Part shown: piece by piece, positions 16,702 to 25,457 of the stretch | Position numbering within the stretch: the stretch's first letter is position 1 | Layout of the letters: each line of letters starts with the position of its first letter | Source of the DNA: Streptomyces sp. NBC_01471 | GTDB taxonomy: Bacteria; Actinomycetota; Actinomycetes; Streptomycetales; Streptomycetaceae | Assembly (NCBI RefSeq): GCF_041438865.1 | Contig: NZ_CP109450.1 | Location: 4,237,001 to 4,301,000 of the forward strand | Direction of reading: 5' to 3' | DNA: 64,000 bases | The notes under the pieces: generated by a model | Databases searched by the model: none | What the model was told of the DNA's origin: nothing | What the model saw: only the letters and a program-made list of their open reading frames with translations | Made by a program: the position numbers and the translations under genes

Positions 16702-17664
16702 ATGACCGCCAGCTCCACCGCCCCTGTATCCCCGGTCCTCGCGGAGGTCGTGCGCTCCGGCTTCGTGGAGGGCAGGCACCGGGGCTCGCTGGTGGTGCTC
16801 GCGGCGGACGGGAGCGTGGACCACGCGCTCGGCGACCCGTCACTGCCCGTCTTCCCGCGCTCCAGCAACAAGCCGATGCAGGCAGCCGCCGTGCTGCGGG
16901 CCGGGCTCGACCTCTCCGGCGAGCGGCTGGCGCTGGCCGCGGCGAGCCACTCGGGCGAGGAGTTCCAGCGGGCGCTCGTGCGGACGATGCTCAGTGAGTA
17001 CGGGCTGAGCGAGAGCGATCTCCAGTGCCCGGCCGACCTGCCGCTGGACCCGGTCGAGGCCGAGGGGTATCTCGCCGCGGGTCACGGGCGCGAGCGCGTC
17101 ACCATGAACTGCTCGGGCAAGCACACCGCCATGCTGGCCGTCTGCGAGCTGAACGGCTGGCCCACCGACTCCTACCTCGACCCCTCCCACCCGCTCCAGC
17201 GGCTGGTCCTGACGGTGATCGAGGAGGCGGCGGGCGAGCCGGTGGCCTCGGTCGGCACGGACGGGTGCGGGGCGCCGCTGATGGCGATCAGCCTGGTGGG
17301 CCTGGCCCGTGCGTTCCGTACGTTCGTGCTGGCCCCCGAGGGCTCGCCGGAGCGCCGGGTCGCGGACGCGATGCGCGCCCACCCCGAGTACGTAGCGGGG
17401 ACCCGCAGGCCCGACACCTGGGTGATGCGGGCGCTGCCCGGGACGCTCTCCAAGATGGGCGCCGAGGCGGTCCAGGCGCTGGCGCTCCCGGACGGCCGGG
17501 CGCTCGCCTTCAAGGTCGACGACGGCGCGACCCGGGTGCTCGGCCCGGTGCTGGCGCGGACCCTGGAGCGGATGGGCGTGGAGAGCCCGGTGCTGGCCAG
17601 GCTGGCGGACGCGCCGCTGCTCGGCGGCGCCGCGAAGGTCGGCGAAATCCGCTCGGCGGTCTGA
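16702..17664 (+). CDS. L-asparaginase II family protein
   Basis: A 320-residue enzyme of the rhizobial-type (PF06089) asparaginase family, unrelated to the E. coli AnsB fold. Conserved blocks are PRSSNKPMQ, ASHSGE, MNCSGKHTAMLAVC and VGTDGCGAP, including the Ser-Lys and Cys residues implicated in catalysis and zinc binding. It should hydrolyse asparagine to aspartate and ammonia in the cytoplasm. It lies 45 nt downstream of rsiG, but the functions appear unrelated. Confidence 0.9.
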   Translation: MTASSTAPVSPVLAEVVRSGFVEGRHRGSLVVLAADGSVDHALGDPSLPVFPRSSNKPMQAAAVLRAGLDLSGERLALAAASHSGEEFQRALVRTMLSEYGLSESDLQCPADLPLDPVEAEGYLAAGHGRERVTMNCSGKHTAMLAVCELNGWPTDSYLDPSHPLQRLVLTVIEEAAGEPVASVGTDGCGAPLMAISLVGLARAFRTFVLAPEGSPERRVADAMRAHPEYVAGTRRPDTWVMRALPGTLSKMGAEAVQALALPDGRALAFKVDDGATRVLGPVLARTLERMGVESPVLARLADAPLLGGAAKVGEIRSAV

Positions 17665-17792
17665 AAACACCGGTCTAGACGTGCTGGTGTCCCGGCACTT
17701 GATCCGAGGTCACCGGTCCGGAAGCGCGGTCCCGAGGTGCCGGTCCGAAATTCGCGCGACAGTCCGATGGACGGGTGTTTAGCGTGGCCACC

Positions 17793-19043
17793 ATGGCAGT
17801 TGAGATCCGCACCGTCTCCGAGTCCGAGTACCCCGACTGGCTCCGCGCCTGTCACACCGGCTTTCTCCACCCGCCGGCGGTCTCCGACGAGGAGGTGCGC
17901 AGCCGCCGTCCGCACACGGATCTGGCGCGCACCCAGGGGGCGTTCGACGGCGGGCGCTGTGTGGCGACCTTCCGGTCCTTCGCGCAGCAGATCACTGTCG
18001 TCGGCGGGGCCTCGCTCCCGTCGGACGCGGTCACCAACGTCACGGTCACCCCGACGCACCGCAGGCGCGGCCTGCTCAGCCGGATGATGGCGGTGGACCT
18101 GGCGGCGGCGAAGGAGCGCGGGGAAGCGCTGGCGACGCTGATCGCCGCCGAGTACCCGATCTACGGCCGGTTCGGCTTCGGACCGGGGGCCTGGGCCACC
18201 GACTGGACGGTCGACGTGCCGCGCGCCGGACTCGACCCGCGCTGGGCCCGCCCTGAGTGCGGCGGCCGGATCGACCTGGTCGACGGGGCGGACGTACGGA
18301 AGCTCGGGCCCGAACTGCACGCCCGCTTCCGGCGGTCGCAGCCCGGCGCGGTCAGCAGGAACGAGCGCTGGTGGGCCACGAGGACGGGACTGGAGCCGAT
18401 GCCGGGCGGCCGGGCGCCGTGGACCGAACCCTTCTACGCGGTCTACCGCTCGCCCCGTGGTGAGGTCGACGGTCTGCTCGTGTACACCGCCGACGACCAC
18501 TGGGGCCCCGCCAAGCAGCCGCTCAACACCGCGACCGTGCAGGACCTGATCGCCGTCTCCCCGGCCGCCGAACGCGCCCTGTGGCACTTCCTCTGCTCGG
18601 TGGACTGGGTCACCACCGTGCAGGCGGCGCACCGGGGCCCGGACGATCTGCTGCCGTCGCTGCTGCCCGACCCGCGCGCGGCCAGGATCACCCAGCACGC
18701 GGACTTCCTGTGGATCCGGCTGCTCGATGTCGTACGGGCGCTGGAGACCCGGACGTACGAGGGGTCCGGCACCCTGGTTCTTGAGGTGCGGGACCACGAC
18801 GGGCTCTCGGCCGGCCGCTACCGGCTGGACGCCTCGCCCGACGGCGCGGTCTGCGCGCCGACCTCGGAAGCGGCCGATGTGACTCTGGATGTGGGGGAGT
18901 TGGGGGCCCTGTATCTGGGCGATGCCTCGGCGGTCCGGCTCGCCGCGCTGGGCCGGATCTCGGAGGAGACGGCGGGTGCGGTCGCCGTCGCCGAGGCGCT
19001 GTTCCGTACGGCGGTCCGGCCGTGGTGCCCGGACGGCTTCTAG
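17793..19043 (+). CDS. Eis-like GNAT N-acetyltransferase
   Basis: A 416-residue protein with Eis architecture: an N-terminal GNAT domain with the acetyl-CoA loop VTPTHRRRGLLSRMM, a second GNAT-like domain in the middle and a C-terminal SCP2-like domain (about 315-416). Eis proteins form hexamers and acetylate several amines of aminoglycosides or of proteins. ATG 17793 (MAVEIRTVSE) is preferred over an upstream in-frame start. Its stop codon directly abuts the start of an IS5-type element remnant. Confidence 0.88.
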   Translation: MAVEIRTVSESEYPDWLRACHTGFLHPPAVSDEEVRSRRPHTDLARTQGAFDGGRCVATFRSFAQQITVVGGASLPSDAVTNVTVTPTHRRRGLLSRMMAVDLAAAKERGEALATLIAAEYPIYGRFGFGPGAWATDWTVDVPRAGLDPRWARPECGGRIDLVDGADVRKLGPELHARFRRSQPGAVSRNERWWATRTGLEPMPGGRAPWTEPFYAVYRSPRGEVDGLLVYTADDHWGPAKQPLNTATVQDLIAVSPAAERALWHFLCSVDWVTTVQAAHRGPDDLLPSLLPDPRAARITQHADFLWIRLLDVVRALETRTYEGSGTLVLEVRDHDGLSAGRYRLDASPDGAVCAPTSEAADVTLDVGELGALYLGDASAVRLAALGRISEETAGAVAVAEALFRTAVRPWCPDGF

Positions 19044-19062
19044 GGCCTGTGTGGAGTTGTGA

Positions 19063-19855
19063 TCAAGGCTGTGATCCGAGGTGTCGGATCCAGCGGAGGC
19101 CGACGCATAATTCTAGTCCGGCCTGGTAGCTTTCAGGCTTTTTGTCGTAGCGGACGGCGAGACCGCGCCAGTCTTTGATCTTGTTGATGGCGCGTTCGAC
19201 GCTGTTGCGGAGTTTGTACAGCTGCTTGCCCCAGGTGACGGGCCATCCGCCGCGTGAGCCGCGGTTCTTGCGGTGGGCGGACTGGTCCTTCTTCTCGGGG
19301 GTGACTGCTTTGATCCCGCGTCTGCGCAGGCGGCAACGGTTCTGGCGGGACGAGTACGCCCTGTCGCCCGCGACTGCGTCGGGCGACGAGTCGGGCCTTG
19401 CGGCGACGCCTCACACGTCGTCGTTCCTCCCGCTCCTGGGTCAGTTACCCGTCTTGTTCCTGACTGGCGCCCCCTTTTCCGCGGCAGCCTTCTCCAACGC
19501 GTCCAGGGCCTCGGGCTCCACGAGCCCCGGCAGCATCACGATGGGCCCGGACCGTGGTCCGGTCCACGCTGACCAGCGACAAGTCCACCCGGCTCCGCTT
19601 CGCCGCCCCGGCAATCGCGCCCTGGAAGACCGCAGTGAACACCCCGGCATCCCGCCACTGCCGAAACCGGCCGTAAACGGTGGACCAGCGCCCGAACCGT
19701 TCGGGCAACTCCCGCCACTTCGCCCCGTTCCTGAACCGCCACACGACACCCTCGAAGTGCGCCCGCAGGTTCTCCCGGTACGGCCCGTACTCACCGACCC
19801 GCAGGAAGGGAGAGACGAACTCCCACTCAGCATCTGTAAGTTGAGGTCGAGACAC
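19063..19855 (-). pseudogene. Decayed IS5-family transposase with internal deletion
   Basis: The N-terminal part (from 19855, MSRPQLTDAEWEFVSPFLR to VSVDRTTVRAHRDAAG) carries the first catalytic Asp. After a frameshift it continues in another frame (EALDALEKAAAEKG) to a stop at 19441. The C-terminal part (DRAYSSRQNRCRLRRRGIKAV to RYDKKPESYQAGLELC) resumes in a third register and ends at 19063. The central segment, roughly 80 residues with another catalytic Asp, is missing. The element is therefore inactive. Terminal inverted repeats could not be defined with confidence. Confidence 0.85.
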
Positions 19856-19945
19856 CCCGCCGGAGGGCTCCGTGGCGTCAAAGCTTGGGTAGGAGAGGCC
19901 CAGGACGAGAGGCCCACCGGCTAGGTTGCCGCTCCAGCTTGGAGG

Positions 19946-20040
19946 TTACTGGAGGGCTTGGCCCGCCTGCCCGGGGGTGATCTTTGCTCGCCGCGCGGTC
20001 AGGGACTCGCGAACCTCTGCTTGGTTGTGCGCGTCTTCGA
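19946..20040 (-). pseudogene. N-terminal fragment of an MmyB-like XRE regulator
   Basis: The minus strand encodes NQAEVRESLTARRAKITPGQ, close to the start of MmyB-type helix-turn-helix regulators, and then hits a stop within a few residues. Only about 25 residues remain. In intact loci this type of regulator is often divergent from an MFS exporter gene, a fragment of which follows here. This is a scar, not a gene. Confidence 0.55.
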
Positions 20041-20058
20041 CGGTACGTCCCGCCCGTG

Positions 20059-20227
20059 CCGGCGCCCTGGTCTTCCTCATGGCGCCGGCCGGGTTCACGG
20101 TCAACCCGGTCGTCACCGCTCTCGCCGTGCGCTTCGCCGGCGACGCCCCGACCCTGGCCTCCGCGCTGACCGCCTCCGCGTACAACACCGGCATCGCCGC
20201 CCGCTCCGCGCTCGCCGGACAGGCCCG
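20059..20227 (+). pseudogene. C-terminal fragment of an MFS transporter
   Basis: About 55 residues, including FLMAPAGFTVNPVVTALAV and SALTASAYNTGIAARSALAG, match the last membrane helices of an arabinose-efflux/Cmr-type MFS protein. No start or upstream part remains. With the adjacent XRE fragment it marks a collapsed regulator/exporter pair. From 20228 to 20434 I see no supportable gene. Confidence 0.6.
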
Positions 20228-20434
20228 GCCTCGAACCTCAACCCCATCCACGACAGCACCGACAACACGCTCGGCTCCCCGTGGGCCCCCAGTCGAGGCC
20301 CGCCTTCCGCGCCAGCCGGAACTTCGCGCCGTCCGGGCAGCAGGAGTGCCTGCCGGTGCTGCCCAGCATTGGCCACTCGTACCTCGGCCGACGCCGCGTG
20401 GCCCGTCGGAGCCGGTGATGCTTGGTCGTGTTTG

Positions 20435-20752
20435 CTACCGGGCCTCTTCCGCCGCCGCACGCAGCACTCCGTCGAGCACCTCCGGGCACGCCCGCAGTGC
20501 GTCCGGCCGCAGTGAGACGAAGCAACGGGTGCCCTCCAGCCGGTGCCGGGTCAGCCCGGCCTCGCGCAAGGTCCGCATGTGATGGCTCACGGTCGAGGAG
20601 CCCACGCCCAGACCATCGAAGTCCTCCCGCGGATGCTCACCCCGGTCGGCCAGCACCGCGAGGATGCGCAGCCGCACCGGGTCACCCAGCGCCGACAGCG
20701 CCTGGGCGAGCGTGACGTCCTGCGGATCGGGGTGGTGCAGCTGGCGGGGCAT
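20435..20752 (-). CDS. ArsR-family transcriptional repressor
   Basis: A 105-residue winged-helix protein (LAQALSALGDPVRLRILAVLA, then VGSSTVSHHMRTLREAGLTRHR) without an obvious metal-binding ELCVCDL motif, so it probably senses a non-metal signal. It is divergent from a muconolactone-isomerase-like gene, and a 17-bp palindrome lies in the promoter between them. It likely represses itself and that neighbour. Decayed mobile DNA lies on its downstream side. Confidence 0.9.
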   Translation of the reverse strand: MPRQLHHPDPQDVTLAQALSALGDPVRLRILAVLADRGEHPREDFDGLGVGSSTVSHHMRTLREAGLTRHRLEGTRCFVSLRPDALRACPEVLDGVLRAAAEEAR

Positions 20753-20756
20753 GGCC

Positions 20757-20804
20757 TTGAGTCTAGACCGACCCTGCCCCTATAGTCGATGTTCGACGAA
20801 CATC
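20757..20804 (+). promoter_or_regulatory. Promoter with overlapping ArsR-type operator
   Basis: TTGAGT (20757-20762) and TATAGT (20781-20786) are 18 nt apart and point to the isomerase-like gene. Immediately downstream, 20788-20804 is a 17-bp palindrome (GATGTTCG-A-CGAACATC) that would cover the transcription start. A dimeric repressor bound there would block transcription in a classical way. Confidence 0.7.
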
Positions 20805-20828
20805 AACCAATACTGATCGGAGACCGCC

Positions 20829-21107
20829 ATGGACTTTCTGGTGCGCATCGACGCCCCCCGCGTCTACGAACTCCCCGCGGCCGACCACGCCGAACTGGTC
20901 AAGCGCGAGCGCGACCGGGGTCGCGAACTGATGGCCGATGGCGTACTGCGACAGCTGTGGACCCTGCCCGGCAAGCGCGCCAACATCGGCCTGTGGTCGG
21001 CCCCCGACGCGGACGCCCTGGTGGAGGCCCTCAACAGCCTCCCGATCCGCCCCTATGTCGACATCGACGTCACCGCGCTCGCCACCCACCCCTTGAGCGC
21101 CGAGTAG
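20829..21107 (+). CDS. Muconolactone delta-isomerase-like protein
   Basis: A 92-residue ferredoxin-like alpha/beta protein (MDFLVRIDAP, later RQLWTLPGKRANIGLWSAPDADALVEALNSLPIRPYVDIDVTALATHPLSAE). The length and block order match the muconolactone isomerase family, whose enzyme acts in catechol degradation. No other catechol-pathway genes are present, so its substrate here is unknown. GGAG precedes ATG 20829. It is probably repressed by the divergent ArsR protein. Confidence 0.82.
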   Translation: MDFLVRIDAPRVYELPAADHAELVKRERDRGRELMADGVLRQLWTLPGKRANIGLWSAPDADALVEALNSLPIRPYVDIDVTALATHPLSAE

Positions 21108-21444
21108 GCGCCAAGGACCCGGCCCGGCCTGCCCCGCGAATCGTGCCGCGTCAGCGTGCGCGGTGTGGCAGCGGAACGAGCGAGAAGTTCTCCAGAATGT
21201 GGAACGGCCCTGCGGAGACTGGCGTCTTGGCGTACGGACAGAAGCGTTCGCGGAGAAAGCGGAACGTGGTGGAAGAGCCGCAGAAGTGGTTCGATGCAGT
21301 CAGGACCGTACAGGGTTCGTGCAGGGGGAGCCTGTCCGAGTGCCTTCGGCTGGGCCTGAAGACGTGCCTGAAGGCGTGACCGAAGACCTGCCCGAAGCTG
21401 AAGCTGCGACTGACGATGTGACCGGCCCGACGGGAAGCGAACAG
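21108..21444. other. Intergenic stretch with degenerate acidic-repeat sequence
   Basis: Open on the plus strand from 21163 and in frame with the HAD gene, but no ribosome-binding site or conserved sequence supports translation. The second half (about 21352-21410) has repeated GAAG-C-TGCC-type units that would encode an acidic low-complexity tract. I see no separate gene here. It may be a long, poorly conserved extension of the HAD protein. Confidence 0.4.
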
Positions 21445-22158
21445 GTGGTATCCGTGATTCGTGAGAACCTCCGAGACCGGATCACCGCGACACGGTATGT
21501 GCTGTTCGGCTTCGACGGCCCGCTCTGCCGGCTGTTCGGCCCGAGCGCCGAGCGGGCGGCTTCCGACGGGATGCGGACGTTCCTGGAGGAGCGCGGGATC
21601 ACCGCGCTCGCCCCGGACGCGGACCTCGGCGGGCTCGCCGATCCGCTCGACATCCTGCGTACGGTCGGGGCGCTCCACCCGGAAAGCGACCTCGTCGCGG
21701 ACCTGGAGGAGTGGCTGACGCGCCAGGAGCAGCGGGCCGTCGCCGGGGCGTGGCCCACCATGTACGCGGACGGCGTCGTCCGCACCTGGTCGGCGACCGG
21801 CGGGCGGCTGGCCGTCACCACGAACCACTCGTCCCGGGCGGTGCGCGAGTACGTGACGGGCCGGGGGCTCGCCGAGTGCTTCGGACCGCACATCCACGGC
21901 CGGAGTGCGACGGACCTCCAGTTGCTCAAGCCGCATCCCCACGCGCTGGAACAGGCACTGGCGGGGCTGGGTGCGGACCGCGCGACGACCCTGGTGATCG
22001 GCGACTCGGTGCCGGACCTGCGGGCGGCCCAGGAGATCGGCCTGCCGTTCCTCGGCTACGCGACGAACGACCCGGCGGTCGACGAACTCGCCTCGGCGGG
22101 CGCCGACCTGGTGCTCAACACCTGGGAGCCGGTCCTCGACATCCTGTGGGGCCGGTAG
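21445..22158 (+). CDS. HAD-superfamily protein lacking the nucleophilic Asp
   Basis: About 237 residues from GTG 21445 (a GTG at 21454 is equally possible). HAD blocks are recognisable: motif I region YVLFGFDGPLCRLFG, motif II Thr in VTTNHSS, motif III Lys in LLKPHPHAL and motif IV VIGDSVPDLRAA. The first Asp of the DxD motif, the phospho-accepting nucleophile, is replaced by Gly (GGC where GAC is expected), a single-base change. The protein may therefore be catalytically dead or act as a binding protein. Confidence 0.78.
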   Translation: MVSVIRENLRDRITATRYVLFGFDGPLCRLFGPSAERAASDGMRTFLEERGITALAPDADLGGLADPLDILRTVGALHPESDLVADLEEWLTRQEQRAVAGAWPTMYADGVVRTWSATGGRLAVTTNHSSRAVREYVTGRGLAECFGPHIHGRSATDLQLLKPHPHALEQALAGLGADRATTLVIGDSVPDLRAAQEIGLPFLGYATNDPAVDELASAGADLVLNTWEPVLDILWGR

Positions 22159-22229
22159 GCCGGTAGGCCGGTCCCGCGGTCGCGCTCCATGGCGTACGCC
22201 CGTCCGTTCATTGCGTACGCTCGGCCGTC

Positions 22230-22964
22230 ATGAACGGCGAGATGGGCTTGCGTGAGCACAACCGGCAGCGGACCTACTGGGCGATTTCCAACGCCGCGAT
22301 CCGGCTCTTCCTGGAGAAGGGGTACGACGCGGTGCCGGTGGCGGAGGTGGCGGCCGCGGCCGGAATCTCCAAGCCCACGCTCTTCCGGTACTTCCCGGCC
22401 AAGGAGGACCTGGTCCTGCACCGGTTCGCGGATCACGAGCGGGAGGCGGCCGACGTGGTGGCGGGGCGGCCCGCGGGGCGGTCGCCGCTCGACGCGCTGC
22501 GGCTGCACTTCCTCGACGGCCTTCAGCAGCGCGACCCGGTGACCGGACTCAGCGACGCGGCCGAGGTGCTGGCCTTCCACCGGCTGCTGTACGGGACGCC
22601 CGCCCTCGTCGCGCGGCTGTGGGCCTACTCCGGCCGCACGGAGGACGCGCTGACGGAGGCTCTCGCGGAGGCTGCGGGGGAGGCGGTCCCGGAGGAGGGG
22701 GCCGGGGCGCCGGGGGCCCTGCTCGGGGCGCGGCTGGCGGCCGGGCAGATCGTCGCCGTGCAGCGGATTCTGGCCATGGACAACTGGCGGCGGATCGCAG
22801 CGGGGGAGAGCGCGGACCAGGTGTATCCCGGCGCGGTGACCGCTGCGGAGGGCGGATTCGCGCAGCTGCGGGAGGGGATCGGGGGCCTGCCTGCTCCCTC
22901 GCCTGCTCCCTCGTCTGCTCCCTCGCCGAGTCAGGCGGCGGGCCGAGCGGTGGACCAAGAGTAA
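22230..22964 (+). CDS. TetR-family transcriptional regulator
   Basis: A 244-residue protein with an N-terminal TetR helix-turn-helix (AISNAAIRLFLEKGYDAVPVAEVAAAAGISKPTLFRYFPAKEDLVLHRF) and an all-helical ligand domain typical of exporter-linked TetR proteins. The C-terminus is low-complexity (repeated PAPS units encoded by tandem CCTGCTCCCTCG). ATG 22230 or 22242 could start it. It ends 40 nt before a HelD-like gene on the same strand, and a short palindrome overlaps its stop codon. Confidence 0.86.
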   Translation: MNGEMGLREHNRQRTYWAISNAAIRLFLEKGYDAVPVAEVAAAAGISKPTLFRYFPAKEDLVLHRFADHEREAADVVAGRPAGRSPLDALRLHFLDGLQQRDPVTGLSDAAEVLAFHRLLYGTPALVARLWAYSGRTEDALTEALAEAAGEAVPEEGAGAPGALLGARLAAGQIVAVQRILAMDNWRRIAAGESADQVYPGAVTAAEGGFAQLREGIGGLPAPSPAPSSAPSPSQAAGRAVDQE

Positions 22965-22976
22965 AAAATGTTACTC
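22959..22976. promoter_or_regulatory. Short inverted repeat between TetR and HelD-like genes
   Basis: GAGTAA (22959-22964) and TTACTC (22971-22976) flank a 6-nt A-rich centre. The left arm includes the TetR stop codon, and the repeat lies 28 nt before the helicase ATG. Position and AT-richness suit an operator for the helicase gene; the binding protein is not known. Confidence 0.4.
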
Positions 22977-23003
22977 GGTTGCGTTATTCGGTAGGCTGGC
23001 CGT

Positions 23004-25249
23004 ATGACGACGCCACCCGACGGGCACCTCGGTGCCGAACTGAGCGCGGAACGGACCTACCACGACGCCTGCCGGGCGGCTCTGTCCGGCATGGCCGAGG
23101 CCGCGGAGGAACGGGTCGTCTCCGGCGAGAACGCCTTCGCCTCGGGTGCCGATGCCGAAGTCCTGGGCTACCAACTCCGCAGCCAGGCGAAGGAGTTGCG
23201 GGAGGAGCCGGACAGTCCGCTGTTCTTCGGGCGGCTCACCTTCGGCGCGGACGCACCCCGCGACCACCGGGGCCAGAGCTACCACATCGGCCGCCGCCGG
23301 ATCAGCCGGCACCCGTCGGTGCCGCCCCTGGTCGTCGACTGGCGTGCGCCGGTCTCGCGCGCCTTCTACCGGGCGAGCGCGGGTGACCCGCAGGGCGTCG
23401 CGGTGCGGCGGCGGTTCGGCTGGGCGCCCTGGAGCGACGGGTCGTCCGAGGACCTCACCGGCATGGAGGACGAGCTGCTCCAGGCGGCCCCCGGCCCGGA
23501 GCGCGCCGACAGGCCGGGGCAGGCCGAGCGTCTGGGGCACGCCGAGCGTCCCGGGCAGGCCGAGGGCGGTGCGGGTGTGCCCGGCGGTGGGGAAGCGCCC
23601 TCCTCACCGCCGAGATCGAGCGGCCCCGGGTCGGCCCGATGCGGGACATCGCCGCGACGATCCAGCCGGAGCAGGACGACCTCGTACGGGGCGAACTCGC
23701 CGATTCCGTCTGCGTGCAGGGTGCCCCGGGCACCGGCAAGACGGCGGTCGGGCTGCACCGTGCCGCGTACCTCCTCTACACCTACCCGCAGCGCATCCGG
23801 CGCAGCGGACTGCTGGTGCTGGGCCCGAACCGGATGTTTCTCGCGTACATCTCCGAAGTGCTGCCCTCGCTCGGGGAGATCGGGGTCCGGCAGTCGACGG
23901 TGGACGACGAACTGGCCCGCCACCCGGTGCGCGGTCAGGACCCGCCGGCCGCGGCGGCGCTCAAGCACGACGCGCGGATGGCCGAGGTGCTGCGGCGGGC
24001 GCTCTACGCGCGGGTCTCGGCGCCGCCCGCCGGGGGACTCGCGGTGCCCGACGGCTCGTACCGGTGGCGCATCGGGCCGGAGGAACTGGCCCGGATCGTC
24101 ACGGGGGTTCGGGAGGAGTCGCCGCTGTACGCGGTGGGGCGCGAGCGGGTGCGGAGCCGGGCACTGAACGTGTTCCGGCGCCAGGTCGAGCGCAGGGCCG
24201 GGCCGCCGAGCCAGGAGTGGCTGCGCCGGATGGGCCGGGCCCGTGCGCTGTCGGCCTTCGTGGACGCGGTGTGGCCGAAGGTGTCCGCCGAGGAGGTGGT
24301 GGCGGAGCTGCTGACCCGGCCACAGCTGCTCGCGGAGGCGGCGGACGGGGTGCTGAGCGGCGCCGAGCAGGAGGCACTGCGCTGGCCGAAGCCGCCGCGT
24401 TCCTGGCGCAGTGCGCGCTGGTCGGCGGCCGACCTGGTCCTCATCGACGAGGTGAACGGCCTGATCGAGCGGCCGGAGGGGTACGGGCACGTGGTCATCG
24501 ACGAGGCGCAGGACCTGTCACCGATGCAGTGCAGGGCGGTGGCCCGCCGGGTGGATTTCGGTTCGGTGACCGTGCTCGGCGATCTCGCGCAGGGCACGAC
24601 CCCGTGGGCCGCCCGCAGCTGGCCCGAGCAGCTGGCACACCTGGGGAAGCCGGGGGCGGCGGTGGTGCCGCTGACGCTGGGGTTCCGGGTGCCGGAGGTG
24701 ATGGTGGAACTGGCGAACCGGCTGGTGGCGTCGCTGGGCGTGGAGGTGCCGCTGGGGCGTTCGATGCGGAAGGACGGCGAGCTGGCCGTCCGCCGGGTCG
24801 CGTCGGACGGTGACCTGACGGCGGCGGTCGTGGAGTCCGTACGGGCGGCGCTCGCGCAGGAGGGGTCGGTCGGGGTGATCGCGGCGGAGGACGCGGTCCC
24901 GGAGCTCCTGGCGGCACTGGATCGGGCGGGGGCCGGGCTGGCGGCTGCCGGAGCGGCGGAAGAGGGCGTGCCGGGTGCGGAGGCGGCCCCGGTGCGGGCG
25001 GGTGTGCCCAGGGTGAGCGTGGTGGCCGCCGGGATGGTGAAGGGCCTGGAGTACGACCATGTGGTGGTGGTCGAACCGGCCGCCATCGTGGCCGCCGAGC
25101 AGCGCGGGCTGCACCGGCTGTACGTGGTGCTGACCCGGGCGGTCTCCCGGCTGGACCTGGTGCACTGCCGGGAGCTGCCCGCGGAACTGACGGGGGAGCT
25201 GCCCGCGGAACTGACGGCGGAACCGACGGCTTCTCCGGGACGGGAGTGA
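23004..25249 (+). pseudogene. HelD-like RNA-polymerase-associated helicase, frameshifted
   Basis: Two overlapping frames together give a full-length HelD-type protein. Frame A (from ATG 23004) covers the N-terminal part, with GENAFASGADAEVLGYQ, PLFFGRLTFG, HIGRRRISRH and VVDWRAPVSRAFYRA. Frame B continues with LLTAEIERPRVGPMRDIAATIQPEQD, Walker A GAPGTGKTAV, helicase motif VIDEAQDLSP and a C-terminal VLTRAVSRLDLVHC. The register changes near 23590-23610 after a Gly/Gln/Arg-rich linker. HelD proteins release stalled RNA polymerase, and HelR relatives give rifamycin tolerance. The break could be a true mutation or a sequencing error. Confidence 0.8.
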
Positions 25250-25457
25250 GGCCTGTTGGCGGAGCGTGAGGCACGTTCGATCACTCGCGTGGGGGCCGGG
25301 TGCACCCCCGGAAGCAGGCATGACGCATATTGAGGACCATGGTTGAGCAGGCAGAGGAGGGGTGCGGGAAGGCCGCGTCCCCGCCCGCCCGCCGGTCTTC
25401 GTCGATGCTTGCGGGTGCCGGAGACGGCCACCTGTTGGCTGCGTGAGTGGGGACGAC

